From: Acidobacteriota bacterium
GTDB taxonomy: Bacteria > Planctomycetota > Phycisphaerae > WQYP01 > JAJZKJ01
Direction of reading: 5' to 3'
Assembly: GCA_021804195.1 (NCBI GenBank)
Contig: JAJZKJ010000033.1
Coordinates: 1 to 11,152 of the forward strand
Length of the DNA stretch: 11,152 bases
The translations under genes were made by a program, and so were the position numbers. The notes under the pieces are model-generated. The model did no database searches. It saw nothing but the letters and a program-made list of their open reading frames with translations, and was not told where the DNA came from. This document shows positions 1 through 9,961 of this stretch, in pieces; the first letter of the stretch is position 1; each line of letters opens with the position of its first letter.

Positions 1-256
1 CTATTCATTCCATCCGCAGAACATGGTCTCCCATATCCACAGCACGCCGGTCAGCGGCGTCTTCACGGCGGTGGCCACCGTCGGCATCGTATTCAGCTTC
101 TTCGGCTTTCAGCAGGCCATCGCACTGGCCGGGGAGACGCGCAATCCCGACCGCTACGTGCAGATCGCACTCATCAGCTCGGTGCTGATCGGCATGCTGA
201 TTTACGTCGGTCTGCAGATTTCCTTCATCACGGCTCTGAAGCCTCAGGACCTGAGC
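1..256. repeat. Inverted repeat arm, partner of 631-886
   Basis: Bases 1-256 match the reverse complement of 631-886 without gaps at about 85% identity by hand count. This is a permease-coding duplication in opposite orientation, not a transposon end: no terminal inverted repeats or target duplications are visible at its inner edge. The outer edge is outside the window. Confidence 0.85.
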
Positions 257-257
257 G
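2..257 (+). pseudogene. Fragment of APC-family amino-acid permease (second copy, inverted, broken at both visible ends)
   Basis: Read from base 2, this frame encodes 85 residues that align without gaps to residues 180-264 of the minus-strand permease at 244-1422. By hand count 12 residues differ, and about 37 of 256 bases differ (about 85% identity), mostly at third positions. It covers the equivalent of the end of TM5 through TM7, including the AGETRNP loop. The reading frame is already open at the left edge, so the gene begins outside the window; the ATG at 23 is internal. Homology stops at about base 257, where the sequence switches to the reverse complement of the other copy's 3' part. 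The frame then runs on meaninglessly to a stop at 380-382. The mostly silent differences show that both copies evolved as functional paralogues before this junction formed. Confidence 0.85.
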
Positions 258-1422
258 ATGTACGCAGACGTAGCAGGATCACCGGCCCGATGCTGAATGA
301 GAGAACCGCGGTCAAAGAAACGGCAGAGACCAGCTTCTGCCACGAGGGGAACGGAAAGAAGAACAGCACGCCGACCAGATAGGTGACGATGAGCCCGATC
401 CAGGGCACGCCGTGGCGGCTCAGCTTGGTGACGCGCTTCGGCGCGTTGCCCATCTCTCCTGCGGCCATGATGATGCGCGGACTCGCCGTGATGTAGATGA
501 AGGCCGTCCCGAGCGGCGAGATCAGGGCATCGACGTAAAGAAGCACCGCCCACCAGAATGCCCCGACCGCCACGGCGATGGCGGCCAGCGGACCGAACAT
601 GCCGGTGAAATGCAGGTGCGCCCACCCGCCGCTCAAGTCCCGCGGATTCAGCGCCGTGATGAACGACATCTGCAAACCGACATAAATCACCATGCCGATC
701 AGCACCGAACTGATGAGGGCGATCGGCACGTAACGGTTCGGATTACGCGTCTCTCCGGCCAACGCGATGGCCTGCTGGAAGCCGAAGAAACTGAATATGA
801 TGCCGGCGGTTGCCACCGCCGTGAACATGCCGCTCACCGGGGTGCTGTGAATGTGGACAACCAGGTTGTGCGGATGGAATGAGTAGGCCATCAGCACGCA
901 GATGGTCGCGATCGGAATGACGAGCTTCCACCACGTCGCCGCGCTGTTGATCGCCATGACCCAGCGGATCGCCAGGAAATTCAAGCCGACGACCGCAGCC
1001 AGCAGCAGCGCCGCCAGTGCTGTGCCCGTACCGGTCATCAGGCCGGTGAGCGGATTGATCAGTCCGGGCAGGTAGTTGTTGGCGTACGTGAGAACCGCGC
1101 TGACTTCCACGGGCGGCACGGAGACGAACGCGAGGAACAGGATCCAGCTCCAGATCTTGCCGGCCAGGTCGCCGTGGCTCACGTGCGTCATGTGTACCAG
1201 GGCGCCGGAGTTCGGGAACATCGTCGCGAGCTCGGCGAACACGAAGGCCAGAAACAGTATGGCGACTGCGCCGATGATCCACGAAAAGACACTGCGAGGT
1301 CCGGCCTGAACGGCGGCATTCAGGGCGCCGAACAGCCAGCCGGAGCCGATGATGCTGCCGAGACTGGCGTACAGAATGCCGATGACGCCTGCATCGCGCC
1401 TGAGTTTGGCTGAACCCGCCAT
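244..1422 (-). CDS. YveA-like amino-acid/proton symporter (APC superfamily), 3'-truncated
   Basis: This is an integral inner-membrane permease of the amino acid-polyamine-organocation family. From memory it resembles Bacillus YveA, an aspartate/proton symporter of about 520 residues. Features seen are the TM1 unwound motif GSGWLFG (26-32), AGP (40-42), FSWI, the AGETRNPNR loop (222-230) and PFPSW (357-361). About ten hydrophobic segments are visible (near 12-32, 45-65, 90-112, 132-152, 164-181, 197-221, 232-254, 277-300, 340-357, 363-385). Start: ATG at 1422 has GAGGT (1428-1432) five bases upstream. Authentic homology ends near residue 387 (ILLRLR). The last five residues (TSLRS) come from the abutting inverted copy, so roughly 130 C-terminal residues are missing compared with YveA. 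The product is probably non-functional if the junction is real. Substrate is not determinable; amino acid is the family inference. Confidence 0.85.
   Translation of the reverse strand: MAGSAKLRRDAGVIGILYASLGSIIGSGWLFGALNAAVQAGPRSVFSWIIGAVAILFLAFVFAELATMFPNSGALVHMTHVSHGDLAGKIWSWILFLAFVSVPPVEVSAVLTYANNYLPGLINPLTGLMTGTGTALAALLLAAVVGLNFLAIRWVMAINSAATWWKLVIPIATICVLMAYSFHPHNLVVHIHSTPVSGMFTAVATAGIIFSFFGFQQAIALAGETRNPNRYVPIALISSVLIGMVIYVGLQMSFITALNPRDLSGGWAHLHFTGMFGPLAAIAVAVGAFWWAVLLYVDALISPLGTAFIYITASPRIIMAAGEMGNAPKRVTKLSRHGVPWIGLIVTYLVGVLFFFPFPSWQKLVSAVSLTAVLSFSIGPVILLRLRTSLRS
631..886. repeat. Inverted repeat arm, partner of 1-256
   Basis: This segment encodes residues 180-264 of the minus-strand permease and is the counterpart of the fragment at the left edge. 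The two arms are separated by about 374 bases, which are the remaining 3' part of the minus-strand copy. Confidence 0.85.
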
Positions 1423-1645
1423 TTCTTACCTCGCGCCCGTCGTTTGGACCGGGACGGCCCCCTTTTCAGGATACGGGATGCGGCATGGCTTGTCCAAACT
1501 CCGGCGGACTGCCAGGGATGTTGGCGGACTGACCGGCGGGGGGAACGCCGCAGTCGCACAGTACCCGGATTGGTCGTGAAAGGCACGGGCGTCCCGCGGG
1601 GCCCCACCCGCGCACGGGGCCAAAGTTCGCGAACGCTCGTGCAGG
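1423..1645. other. Permease leader / region downstream of the outer-membrane protein gene
   Basis: This spacer has no gene. It holds the permease ribosome binding site (GAGGT, 1428-1432), an 8-base direct repeat GGCGGACT at 1503-1510 and 1523-1530 (20-bp period), a GC-rich hairpin-capable block at 1595-1621, and a palindrome GTTCGCGAAC at 1625-1634. I see no convincing -35/-10 pair. Confidence 0.5.
1595..1621 (-). terminator. Weak GC-rich hairpin after the outer-membrane protein gene
   Basis: About 25 bases past the stop of the beta-barrel gene, GGCCCC (1600-1605) can pair with GGGGCC (1616-1621). Alternatively CGCGGG (1595-1600) can pair with CCCGCG (1607-1612). No T-tract follows on the minus strand, so an intrinsic terminator is only a possibility. 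Confidence 0.2.
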
Positions 1646-2356
1646 CTAGAACCTGAGCCCGAACCTGAGAGGGACGAAGTCGAGGTTCTGTCCGCCGTGA
1701 GTGAAGCGCATATAGCGCACATCGACGAAGAACGAGGTAGTGCGGCTCAAGGCGAACTCCAGACCGACGCCTGCGTTCTTCTCGAATCTCATTCCGGTCG
1801 TCTGATCGCCCACCCGCAAGCCCATCTCCACCGGTCCTTCAAAGCAGAAGTACCAGCCGCAGAAGATGCCATTGACGAGTCCCGCCCGGTAAAAGCTATC
1901 GCGGCGATCGTAATAGCCGCCGCCGAGGAGGAAATAGAGGCGCACTCGCGGACTGAGCAGCGTGTCGAGCTCCAGATCGACATCACCGCCCCACAGCTCG
2001 GTGCGTCCCCAGCCGATGGCCCCAAAGGTCGAGCCGGCCCGCGCCAGCACCGCCGGTCTATCGTCAAAGTGCTCGTACATGCCGTCGATGCGCAGCGCCA
2101 AGGGCAGGCGTGAGGTCGGCCGCCATGTGAGTCCAAGACCGAGATTGTAGCCGCCGGTCAGATCCTGTCTGGCCATCCCTCCTTCGCTGAACGTCGGACC
2201 GCCCTCGATCTGAAAGCTGAACGGCCGATACCGGAAGCCGCTGAAGGAAGAGCGGTATGTATGCATGACGTAGCGCTCGCCGCCTTGGTCCGCCAGGGCG
2301 GGCCTAGCGAGGGCTAGCGCGGCCAGAATGGCCAGCACCCAGACAAACCTGTTCAT
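1646..2356 (-). CDS. Small outer-membrane beta-barrel protein
   Basis: This 236-residue protein has a clear Sec signal peptide: MNRF, a hydrophobic core (VWVLAILAALAL), then a likely signal-peptidase site after RPALA before DQGG. The mature part alternates polar and aromatic/hydrophobic residues in strand-sized blocks (FSFQIEGGPTF, YNLGLGLTW, LALRIDGMYEHF, VRLYFLLGGGYY, SFFVDVRYMRF). It ends in LRFGLRF; a terminal Phe after an amphipathic strand is the standard BAM signal. About eight strands would fit its size (inference). A Cys pair (FCGWYFC) sits in one loop. The frame extends upstream to 2515, but ATG 2356 has a strong GGAGG (2364-2368) seven bases upstream and opens directly into the signal peptide, which decides the start. 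It stands alone, 284 bp below the PLP-enzyme gene. Ligand or role is unknown; an OmpW-like or structural porin-like protein are options. Confidence 0.85.
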   Translation of the reverse strand: MNRFVWVLAILAALALARPALADQGGERYVMHTYRSSFSGFRYRPFSFQIEGGPTFSEGGMARQDLTGGYNLGLGLTWRPTSRLPLALRIDGMYEHFDDRPAVLARAGSTFGAIGWGRTELWGGDVDLELDTLLSPRVRLYFLLGGGYYDRRDSFYRAGLVNGIFCGWYFCFEGPVEMGLRVGDQTTGMRFEKNAGVGLEFALSRTTSFFVDVRYMRFTHGGQNLDFVPLRFGLRF

Positions 2357-2363
2357 GTCATGT

Positions 2364-2368
2364 CCTCC
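2364..2368 (-). promoter_or_regulatory. Ribosome binding site deciding the beta-barrel gene start
   Basis: GGAGG on the minus strand, seven bases before ATG 2356. It is the best Shine-Dalgarno sequence in the window and argues against the upstream in-frame start at 2515. Confidence 0.8.
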
Positions 2369-2640
2369 CTCGTATGCGTCGAGGGTGGGACTGCTTCGAC
2401 CTGCGAGGGTCCGCGATAGTTCCGGCTGTCGTCCGCGGCTGCACGCGTCAAGCACGGGCTGCACCGGGAGCGGCGAAATTTGATTGGCCGGATTGTTCGC
2501 GAGCGGCTCGGTCATTGAGCGGGGCCCTGCTGCCGCGCGAGCTCGGCGTTCGCGAACGAGGCAGACACTAGCGTGGCCGGCGCGGGAATTCCATGGCCGA
2601 CTTCACCTCGCTCGAGACGGGAGCCTCTGCTGCGGAGGAA

Positions 2641-4458
2641 TCAACTCCCGCAGCGCGCCGCGATCCACCGCCGGTGCACGTCGGTATACACCTGCTGGTA
2701 GATGGCACCGACCTGCTCGCGCGAAGGGAAGCCTTCCACAAAAGCCGGGACCGCCTCACCCGCGGCAAGCTCCGCGGCGCGGCGCAGGTGTTCGAGGAGG
2801 TAGCGAGGATCTTCGTCGCCCACCGAGATGCGCAGAGTCGTCGGCGTGATTCCCGCCTTGGCCAAGGCTTCCTCCGACATCTCAGAGTGGCTGGTGAGCG
2901 CCGGGCAGAGCACCACGGTGTTGATCTGACCGAGACTGACCTGCAGGCCGAAGGCCGGTTCCAGGCTGTCGAGCAGGCGCTGCAGTCGGTATCTTTCCAA
3001 GCGCTGCGGATTGCGCGCCGTGCCCTCGAAGTCGACGGTGAACAGCGGTGCCGGCAACCCCAGCGTCATCAGTTGCTCGCGCAGCACGCCATTGGGATGG
3101 CCCGGCACGGCCGAGCAGTGCACATTGATCATGGGATGCAAGGCGAGGCTGCGCGCCAGCACGATGGTGTTGATGCACTTCTGCAGCATCCGCAGCTCCA
3201 GGGTGCGCATGCCGCTCAGCACCTCGAATGCCTTGTCGGCGTCGAGGAACGCGCCCTTCACGTAGTAGACGTTCCAGAACATCGTCTCGTCCCAGGCATA
3301 CTGCCTCTCCCGGCCGTCGTGGCCGATGGCGCGCACGGTCTCGCCCTTGGGCAGAAACATCCGCTCGTTGCGTCCGATGACTACTCCGGCGGTGGTGTTG
3401 CCCGAGCCGCAAAGGTCCTTGGTATAGGAATGGATGAGGTAGTCTGGGCGCTCGAGGTGGTCCGGCCGCTGCAGCAGGCGCTGCAGGACCGGCGTGCCCA
3501 CGGTGGCGTCGCAGATGACCGTCAGCCCCTTGGCGTGCGCTGTCCGGCAGATGGCCGGTACATCGAGCACGTTGCCGTGCGGGTTGCACGGGGATTCCAG
3601 GTAGACATAAATCTGCCGGCCGCTGCTCAGGCGCTCGGCATAGCGGCGCTCGACCTCGGCGAGAGCCGTGCTGAATGCCCGGACGTCCTCGCCGTCGAAC
3701 CATTCCACGGCTACATCGAGGTTGCTGCGCTTGCCGTACCAGTCGTGCAGCAGCTGATAGGTGCCGCCATATACGTTGCGGCTGGCGAGCACGAGGTCCT
3801 CGTAGCCGATCAGGTTGGCGAGAGTGGCGTCGATTGCCGCCATGCCGGAGTTGAAGTTCCATGCGAAATAATCTTGTGCTTCCGGACCGGCCTCCAGATC
3901 CACGACGTGGTTGGCAAGGCAGATTGAGGTTGGATTCAGCAGACGCGAGTAGATCTCGTGCAGCAGCTCCCTGCCCTGAAATGCGTCTTCCACCCATTCC
4001 GTGCAGGCATACACATAGGTCGCGGTCCGTGTAATGACTGGAGTGGCGCTGAATAGCGCCGTGACGTTGTCGAACAGAGGATACGGTCCCTTCGCCACCG
4101 TCGTAGCGACATCGTCCATAATGGACTGATAGGTCGCCCGCAGAGGATTCTGCAGGGTATCGAGCACCTTGGCGAGCTGGAAACAGGCAAAACGCTTGGC
4201 ATTGAACCAAGCGATGCGATTGCGGCGGTCGAGTCTGGACAGAGTCTCGCTGGTGAGGCGCCAGGTGTCCTGGGCGGCCCCATTGGCTTCGAACAGTGCC
4301 TTGGTCAGACGCGCGAGCGCCTGACCGTGAGGGGAGTTTGCCGCAATCCCGAAATGCTCGAGCTGCTCACCGATCAGCTCATCCACCGTTCGGGCGGTAG
4401 TGGAATGCCGGCGAGGACTGAGCTGCACCGCGCTCGGGAAGAGATTCTGCTGGGACAT
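2641..4458 (-). CDS. Divergent PLP-dependent trans-sulfuration-family enzyme with long N-terminal extension
   Basis: This is a fold-type I PLP enzyme of the Cys/Met-metabolism family (MetB/MetC/MetZ/MegL relatives). Numbered from MSQQ: IYSRLLNPT (169-177) matches the Y-x-R..NPT element that contacts the neighbouring subunit's PLP phosphate. SGMAAI is at 204-209. VYGGTYQLL (229-237) supplies the ring-stacking Tyr. ESPCNPHGNVLDV is at 288-300. CDATVGTP (316-323) has the pyridine-N Asp317. SYTKDL (344-349) has the Schiff-base Lys347. LRISVGDED (542-550) supplies the carboxylate-binding Arg. Family members are usually near 400 residues; this one has 605, with about 165 extra N-terminal residues and an insertion after GVVIG. 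KDLCGSGNTTAG replaces the usual K-Y-x-x-GH-x-D, so the substrate is uncertain. Start: ATG 4458 was chosen because the frame upstream to 4587 is Arg/Pro-rich and atypical; no strong ribosome site is visible, and ATG 4509 is an alternative. Confidence 0.85.
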   Translation of the reverse strand: MSQQNLFPSAVQLSPRRHSTTARTVDELIGEQLEHFGIAANSPHGQALARLTKALFEANGAAQDTWRLTSETLSRLDRRNRIAWFNAKRFACFQLAKVLDTLQNPLRATYQSIMDDVATTVAKGPYPLFDNVTALFSATPVITRTATYVYACTEWVEDAFQGRELLHEIYSRLLNPTSICLANHVVDLEAGPEAQDYFAWNFNSGMAAIDATLANLIGYEDLVLASRNVYGGTYQLLHDWYGKRSNLDVAVEWFDGEDVRAFSTALAEVERRYAERLSSGRQIYVYLESPCNPHGNVLDVPAICRTAHAKGLTVICDATVGTPVLQRLLQRPDHLERPDYLIHSYTKDLCGSGNTTAGVVIGRNERMFLPKGETVRAIGHDGRERQYAWDETMFWNVYYVKGAFLDADKAFEVLSGMRTLELRMLQKCINTIVLARSLALHPMINVHCSAVPGHPNGVLREQLMTLGLPAPLFTVDFEGTARNPQRLERYRLQRLLDSLEPAFGLQVSLGQINTVVLCPALTSHSEMSEEALAKAGITPTTLRISVGDEDPRYLLEHLRRAAELAAGEAVPAFVEGFPSREQVGAIYQQVYTDVHRRWIAARCGS

Positions 4459-4688
4459 GGCTGCTCGGCGCTTCGGCGCCCCGGGGAAATTGACGTGCCA
4501 TTCTGCCATCTTTGCATCGTGCCGATGCGGGCCGGTGCGTGTTGAAGGCGGCTGAGCACCCGGTCGCGCCGGCGCGGACTGCAGCATGGAGTGCGATCCG
4601 GAAAATCGCCGGTGCGGGAACGACTGTCCCGGTGTTCACTGTACATGATCCGCGCATTGCCGCTGCAGGGAAGCGTTGGATCCGGGCG

Positions 4689-4820
4689 TCATGCCCGCCT
4701 CAGGGCAGCGGTGGGGTACCGACCGTCAAGGTGTCGTAAGTACTCGCCTGCAATGACGGCTTTGTCCTGCCAATATCCGTCGACGCCGTCGTTGCAATAG
4801 GCAGACCATCGAAGATCCAT
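4689..4820 (-). CDS. Possible small ORF, 43 residues
   Basis: An ATG-to-TGA frame lies between gyrB and the PLP-enzyme gene. Its composition is protein-like rather than the Arg/Ala/Pro mixture of shadow frames, with several Tyr, Trp and Asp (for example YCNDGVDGYWQDKAVIAGEY). About 60% of third codon positions are G or C. There is no signal peptide or membrane segment, and I recognise no family. The ribosome site is poor: GGTG touches the ATG. It could be a real small protein, a decayed remnant of a longer gene, or chance. Confidence 0.25.
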   Translation of the reverse strand: MDLRWSAYCNDGVDGYWQDKAVIAGEYLRHLDGRYPTAALRRA

Positions 4821-4886
4821 CACCGGTGAGGTTGCTCACTCTAAGCGGCAATATCTAGCCAAGCATCAGACGCCAGAGCGCGTACG

Positions 4887-4907
4887 CGGATGAGGCTCGC
4901 TCATCCG
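4887..4907 (-). terminator. Hairpin downstream of gyrB
   Basis: CGGATGAG (4887-4894) and CTCATCCG (4900-4907) form a perfect 8-bp stem with a 5-base loop, about 60 bases past the gyrB stop. No T-run follows on the minus strand. It may be a weak terminator or a 3'-end processing and stability hairpin. Confidence 0.3.
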
Positions 4908-4967
4908 GATCATTCGTGAGCGGCGCGAACATTGGCCGCACCGGGTGAGCACGTGGATTGCGCAGGT

Positions 4968-8461
<3,494 letters not shown>

Positions 8462-8493
8462 TGGCTGTCATCCGAATCGAAAAATGGCGGAAA

Positions 8494-8523
8494 ATTACCG
8501 GCTGGCCAAGCGCGACGTGTAAA
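8494..8523 (-). promoter_or_regulatory. Predicted sigma70 promoter for recF-gyrB
   Basis: Minus strand: -35 TTTACA (8518-8523, 5/6 match) and -10 GGTAAT (8494-8499, 4/6 match) with an 18-base spacer, about 32 bases before the recF GTG. A hairpin GCCAT-TCAGG-ATGGC (8524-8538) abuts the -35. Prediction by eye only. Confidence 0.35.
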
Positions 8524-8577
8524 GCCATCCTGAATGGCTCCGCACAGCCGGGGCAGCGGCATGCACATCCTCAGAGA

Positions 8578-8586
8578 TTATCCACC
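8578..8586 (+). promoter_or_regulatory. Near-consensus DnaA box
   Basis: TTATCCACC differs from the high-affinity box TTATCCACA only at the last base. It is isolated in the dnaN-recF spacer, so it may titrate DnaA, regulate recF-gyrB, or be chance. Confidence 0.35.
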
Positions 8587-8866
8587 CGGCTGAGCCGAAC
8601 CCGATGGCATCAAGCGAAGATGCAGTCCACCGGGAAGGATACGCCCACCGCAGCAGCCGGCGAACGGCGGGGGAAAGACCCGACTTTTGAGCGCCGCGGC
8701 GCCGAGTGAGGCACGATAGCCGGTTTCAGCGCTCTCTAATGGATCCTTGTGAGTAGTCAATAAATATACAGCGCGCTGGACCTATCACCTTCCGAATGCA
8801 GCTACTGCGCCTCTTGCTCGATGCCCGATTACCATGGGTCACAGCCTCGTGATGCGAACAGCAGCC

Positions 8867-9961
8867 TCAAAGACGCATGGGCATAACTACGTAGCGTGTT
8901 TGTGCCAAACCCGGAGCCCGAATCAAGCAGCTGCTGTTTGCGTCCGTAAAGCCCAATTCTACCTGATCCGTCTCGATAGCCCCCAGCGCATCAAGTAGAT
9001 AGGTGACATTAAATCCGATCTCTACCTCTTCACCCGCATAGCTTACCTCGACCTGGTCTTCGGCCTCTTCATGCTCGGGATTGTGTGCTTGAAGCGTCAA
9101 CAAGTCCGGCTTCACTGTTACTCGAATACCACGGTATTTCTCGTTCGCCAGAATGGCCGTGCGTTGCAAGGCCTGTCGCAGCAGCTCGCGGTCGGCCAAC
9201 GCGACTTTGGTCGGATTATCTGGAATTACGCGCCCATATTCCGGGAAACGACCATCAATTAGCTTTGAACTAAAGCGAATATCACCGATTTGAGCTCGAA
9301 CATGATTTGAACTTATGGCCAGCTCGATCATTCCTTCCATGCCCAGGGTTCTTTGCAGCTCAAGAACAGCCTTGCGCGGCACGATTACCTGTCCGCCCCG
9401 CGCCGGTTCGTCCAGCGACATCTCAGACAAGGCGAGCCGATGACCATCCGTTGCCACTGCGCGAAGCGTGCTCTCTTCGGTCTCGAGCAATAAGCCATTG
9501 AGGTAATAGCGCACGTCCTGCTGCGCCATCGAGAAATACGTTTTGTCGATCAGGCGCCGGAATTCCTCCTGCGGCAGGGTCAGCGTCTGCTGCGCCTGCA
9601 TTTCCTCGAGCACGGGGAATTCTGCTGCCGGCAATGAGGATAGCGTAAAGCGGCTGCGGCCGGCGCGCACCGTGACTCGCTCGCCTTCCGTCGCAAGCGT
9701 GACGTCGATGCCATCGGGCAATGCCCGCAGGATCTCCAGGAATTTGCGGCCTGGCACCGTAACGTCACCCGGCAGATCCACCTGCACCTGGGTCCCCGCG
9801 ACCAGCTCCACTTCCAGGTCCGTTCCCGTCACACCGAGACGCCTCTCGCGCGCCGACAACAGCACGTTCGCCAGCACCGGCATCGTCTGGCGGCGCTCGA
9901 CCACACCGATCACGCTTTGCAAGGGGGCGAGGAGATCCTCGCGTTTTGCCGTCAGCTTCAT
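8867..9961 (-). CDS. dnaN: DNA polymerase III beta sliding clamp
   Basis: This is the homodimeric ring that tethers DNA polymerases to the template. It has 364 residues (E. coli 366) in three clamp domains. Recognisable elements are MKLTAKREDLLAPLQ at the start, TGTDLEVEL (45-53), SMAQQDVRYYLNGLLLE (144-160), VATDGHRLAL (169-178) and the family-typical end YVVMPMRL, which lines the hydrophobic pocket that binds clamp-binding peptides. It lies 218 bp below dnaA, the usual order. The start ATG 9961 matches the family but lacks a clear Shine-Dalgarno sequence. A TACAAT -10-like box lies 38 bases upstream, with a DnaA-box-like sequence covering its -35 region. Confidence 0.98.
   Translation of the reverse strand: MKLTAKREDLLAPLQSVIGVVERRQTMPVLANVLLSARERRLGVTGTDLEVELVAGTQVQVDLPGDVTVPGRKFLEILRALPDGIDVTLATEGERVTVRAGRSRFTLSSLPAAEFPVLEEMQAQQTLTLPQEEFRRLIDKTYFSMAQQDVRYYLNGLLLETEESTLRAVATDGHRLALSEMSLDEPARGGQVIVPRKAVLELQRTLGMEGMIELAISSNHVRAQIGDIRFSSKLIDGRFPEYGRVIPDNPTKVALADRELLRQALQRTAILANEKYRGIRVTVKPDLLTLQAHNPEHEEAEDQVEVSYAGEEVEIGFNVTYLLDALGAIETDQVELGFTDANSSCLIRAPGLAQTRYVVMPMRL

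Larger units (their letters stand above)
4459..4967. other. Spacer between gyrB and the PLP-enzyme gene
   Basis: About 500 bases without an established gene. It holds a hairpin 78-60 bases past the gyrB stop (4887-4907), a possible 43-codon ORF (4689-4820), an imperfect stem (4746-4802) inside that ORF, and a small GGCGC/GCGCC hairpin with a four-base loop (4467-4480) just before the PLP-enzyme start. I see no SAM- or SAH-riboswitch core and no good sigma70 promoter. Confidence 0.5.
8462..8866. other. 405-bp dnaN-recF spacer
   Basis: I find no convincing gene here. A 60-codon frame at 8578-8760 uses TTG without a ribosome site and is Gly/Pro/Arg-rich, so I do not call it. The spacer holds a predicted promoter (8494-8523), a small hairpin (8524-8538), a near-consensus DnaA box TTATCCACC (8578-8586), and an AT-rich patch near 8758-8770. 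No terminator is obvious after dnaN. Confidence 0.5.

Noticed and set aside
23..382. 119-residue plus-strand protein as a complete gene
   Set aside because: The ATG at 23 is internal to a permease frame already open at the edge, and everything after about base 257 is antisense to the other permease copy.
2593..3927. 444-codon plus-strand open frame opposite the PLP-enzyme gene
   Set aside because: It is antisense to a gene with clear PLP motifs. Its composition (Arg, Ala, His, Gln, Val) is that of a shadow frame in GC-rich DNA, with no domain or signal recognisable.
4459..4690. SAM or SAH riboswitch ahead of the PLP-enzyme gene
   Set aside because: It would suit a sulfur-amino-acid enzyme, but I could find neither the SAH core (GAGGAGCGCUGC-like) nor a SAM-I/II layout. 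A covariance search would settle it.
4950..4955. CACGTG core near the gyrB 3' end as another parS
   Set aside because: The flanks (GTGAG-CACGTG-GATTG) do not form the TGTTN...NAACA arms. The same applies to the CACGTG at 1180-1185.
8578..8760. 60-codon minus-strand frame in the dnaN-recF gap
   Set aside because: It starts with TTG, has no ribosome site, and its Gly/Pro/Arg-rich translation resembles no folded protein.
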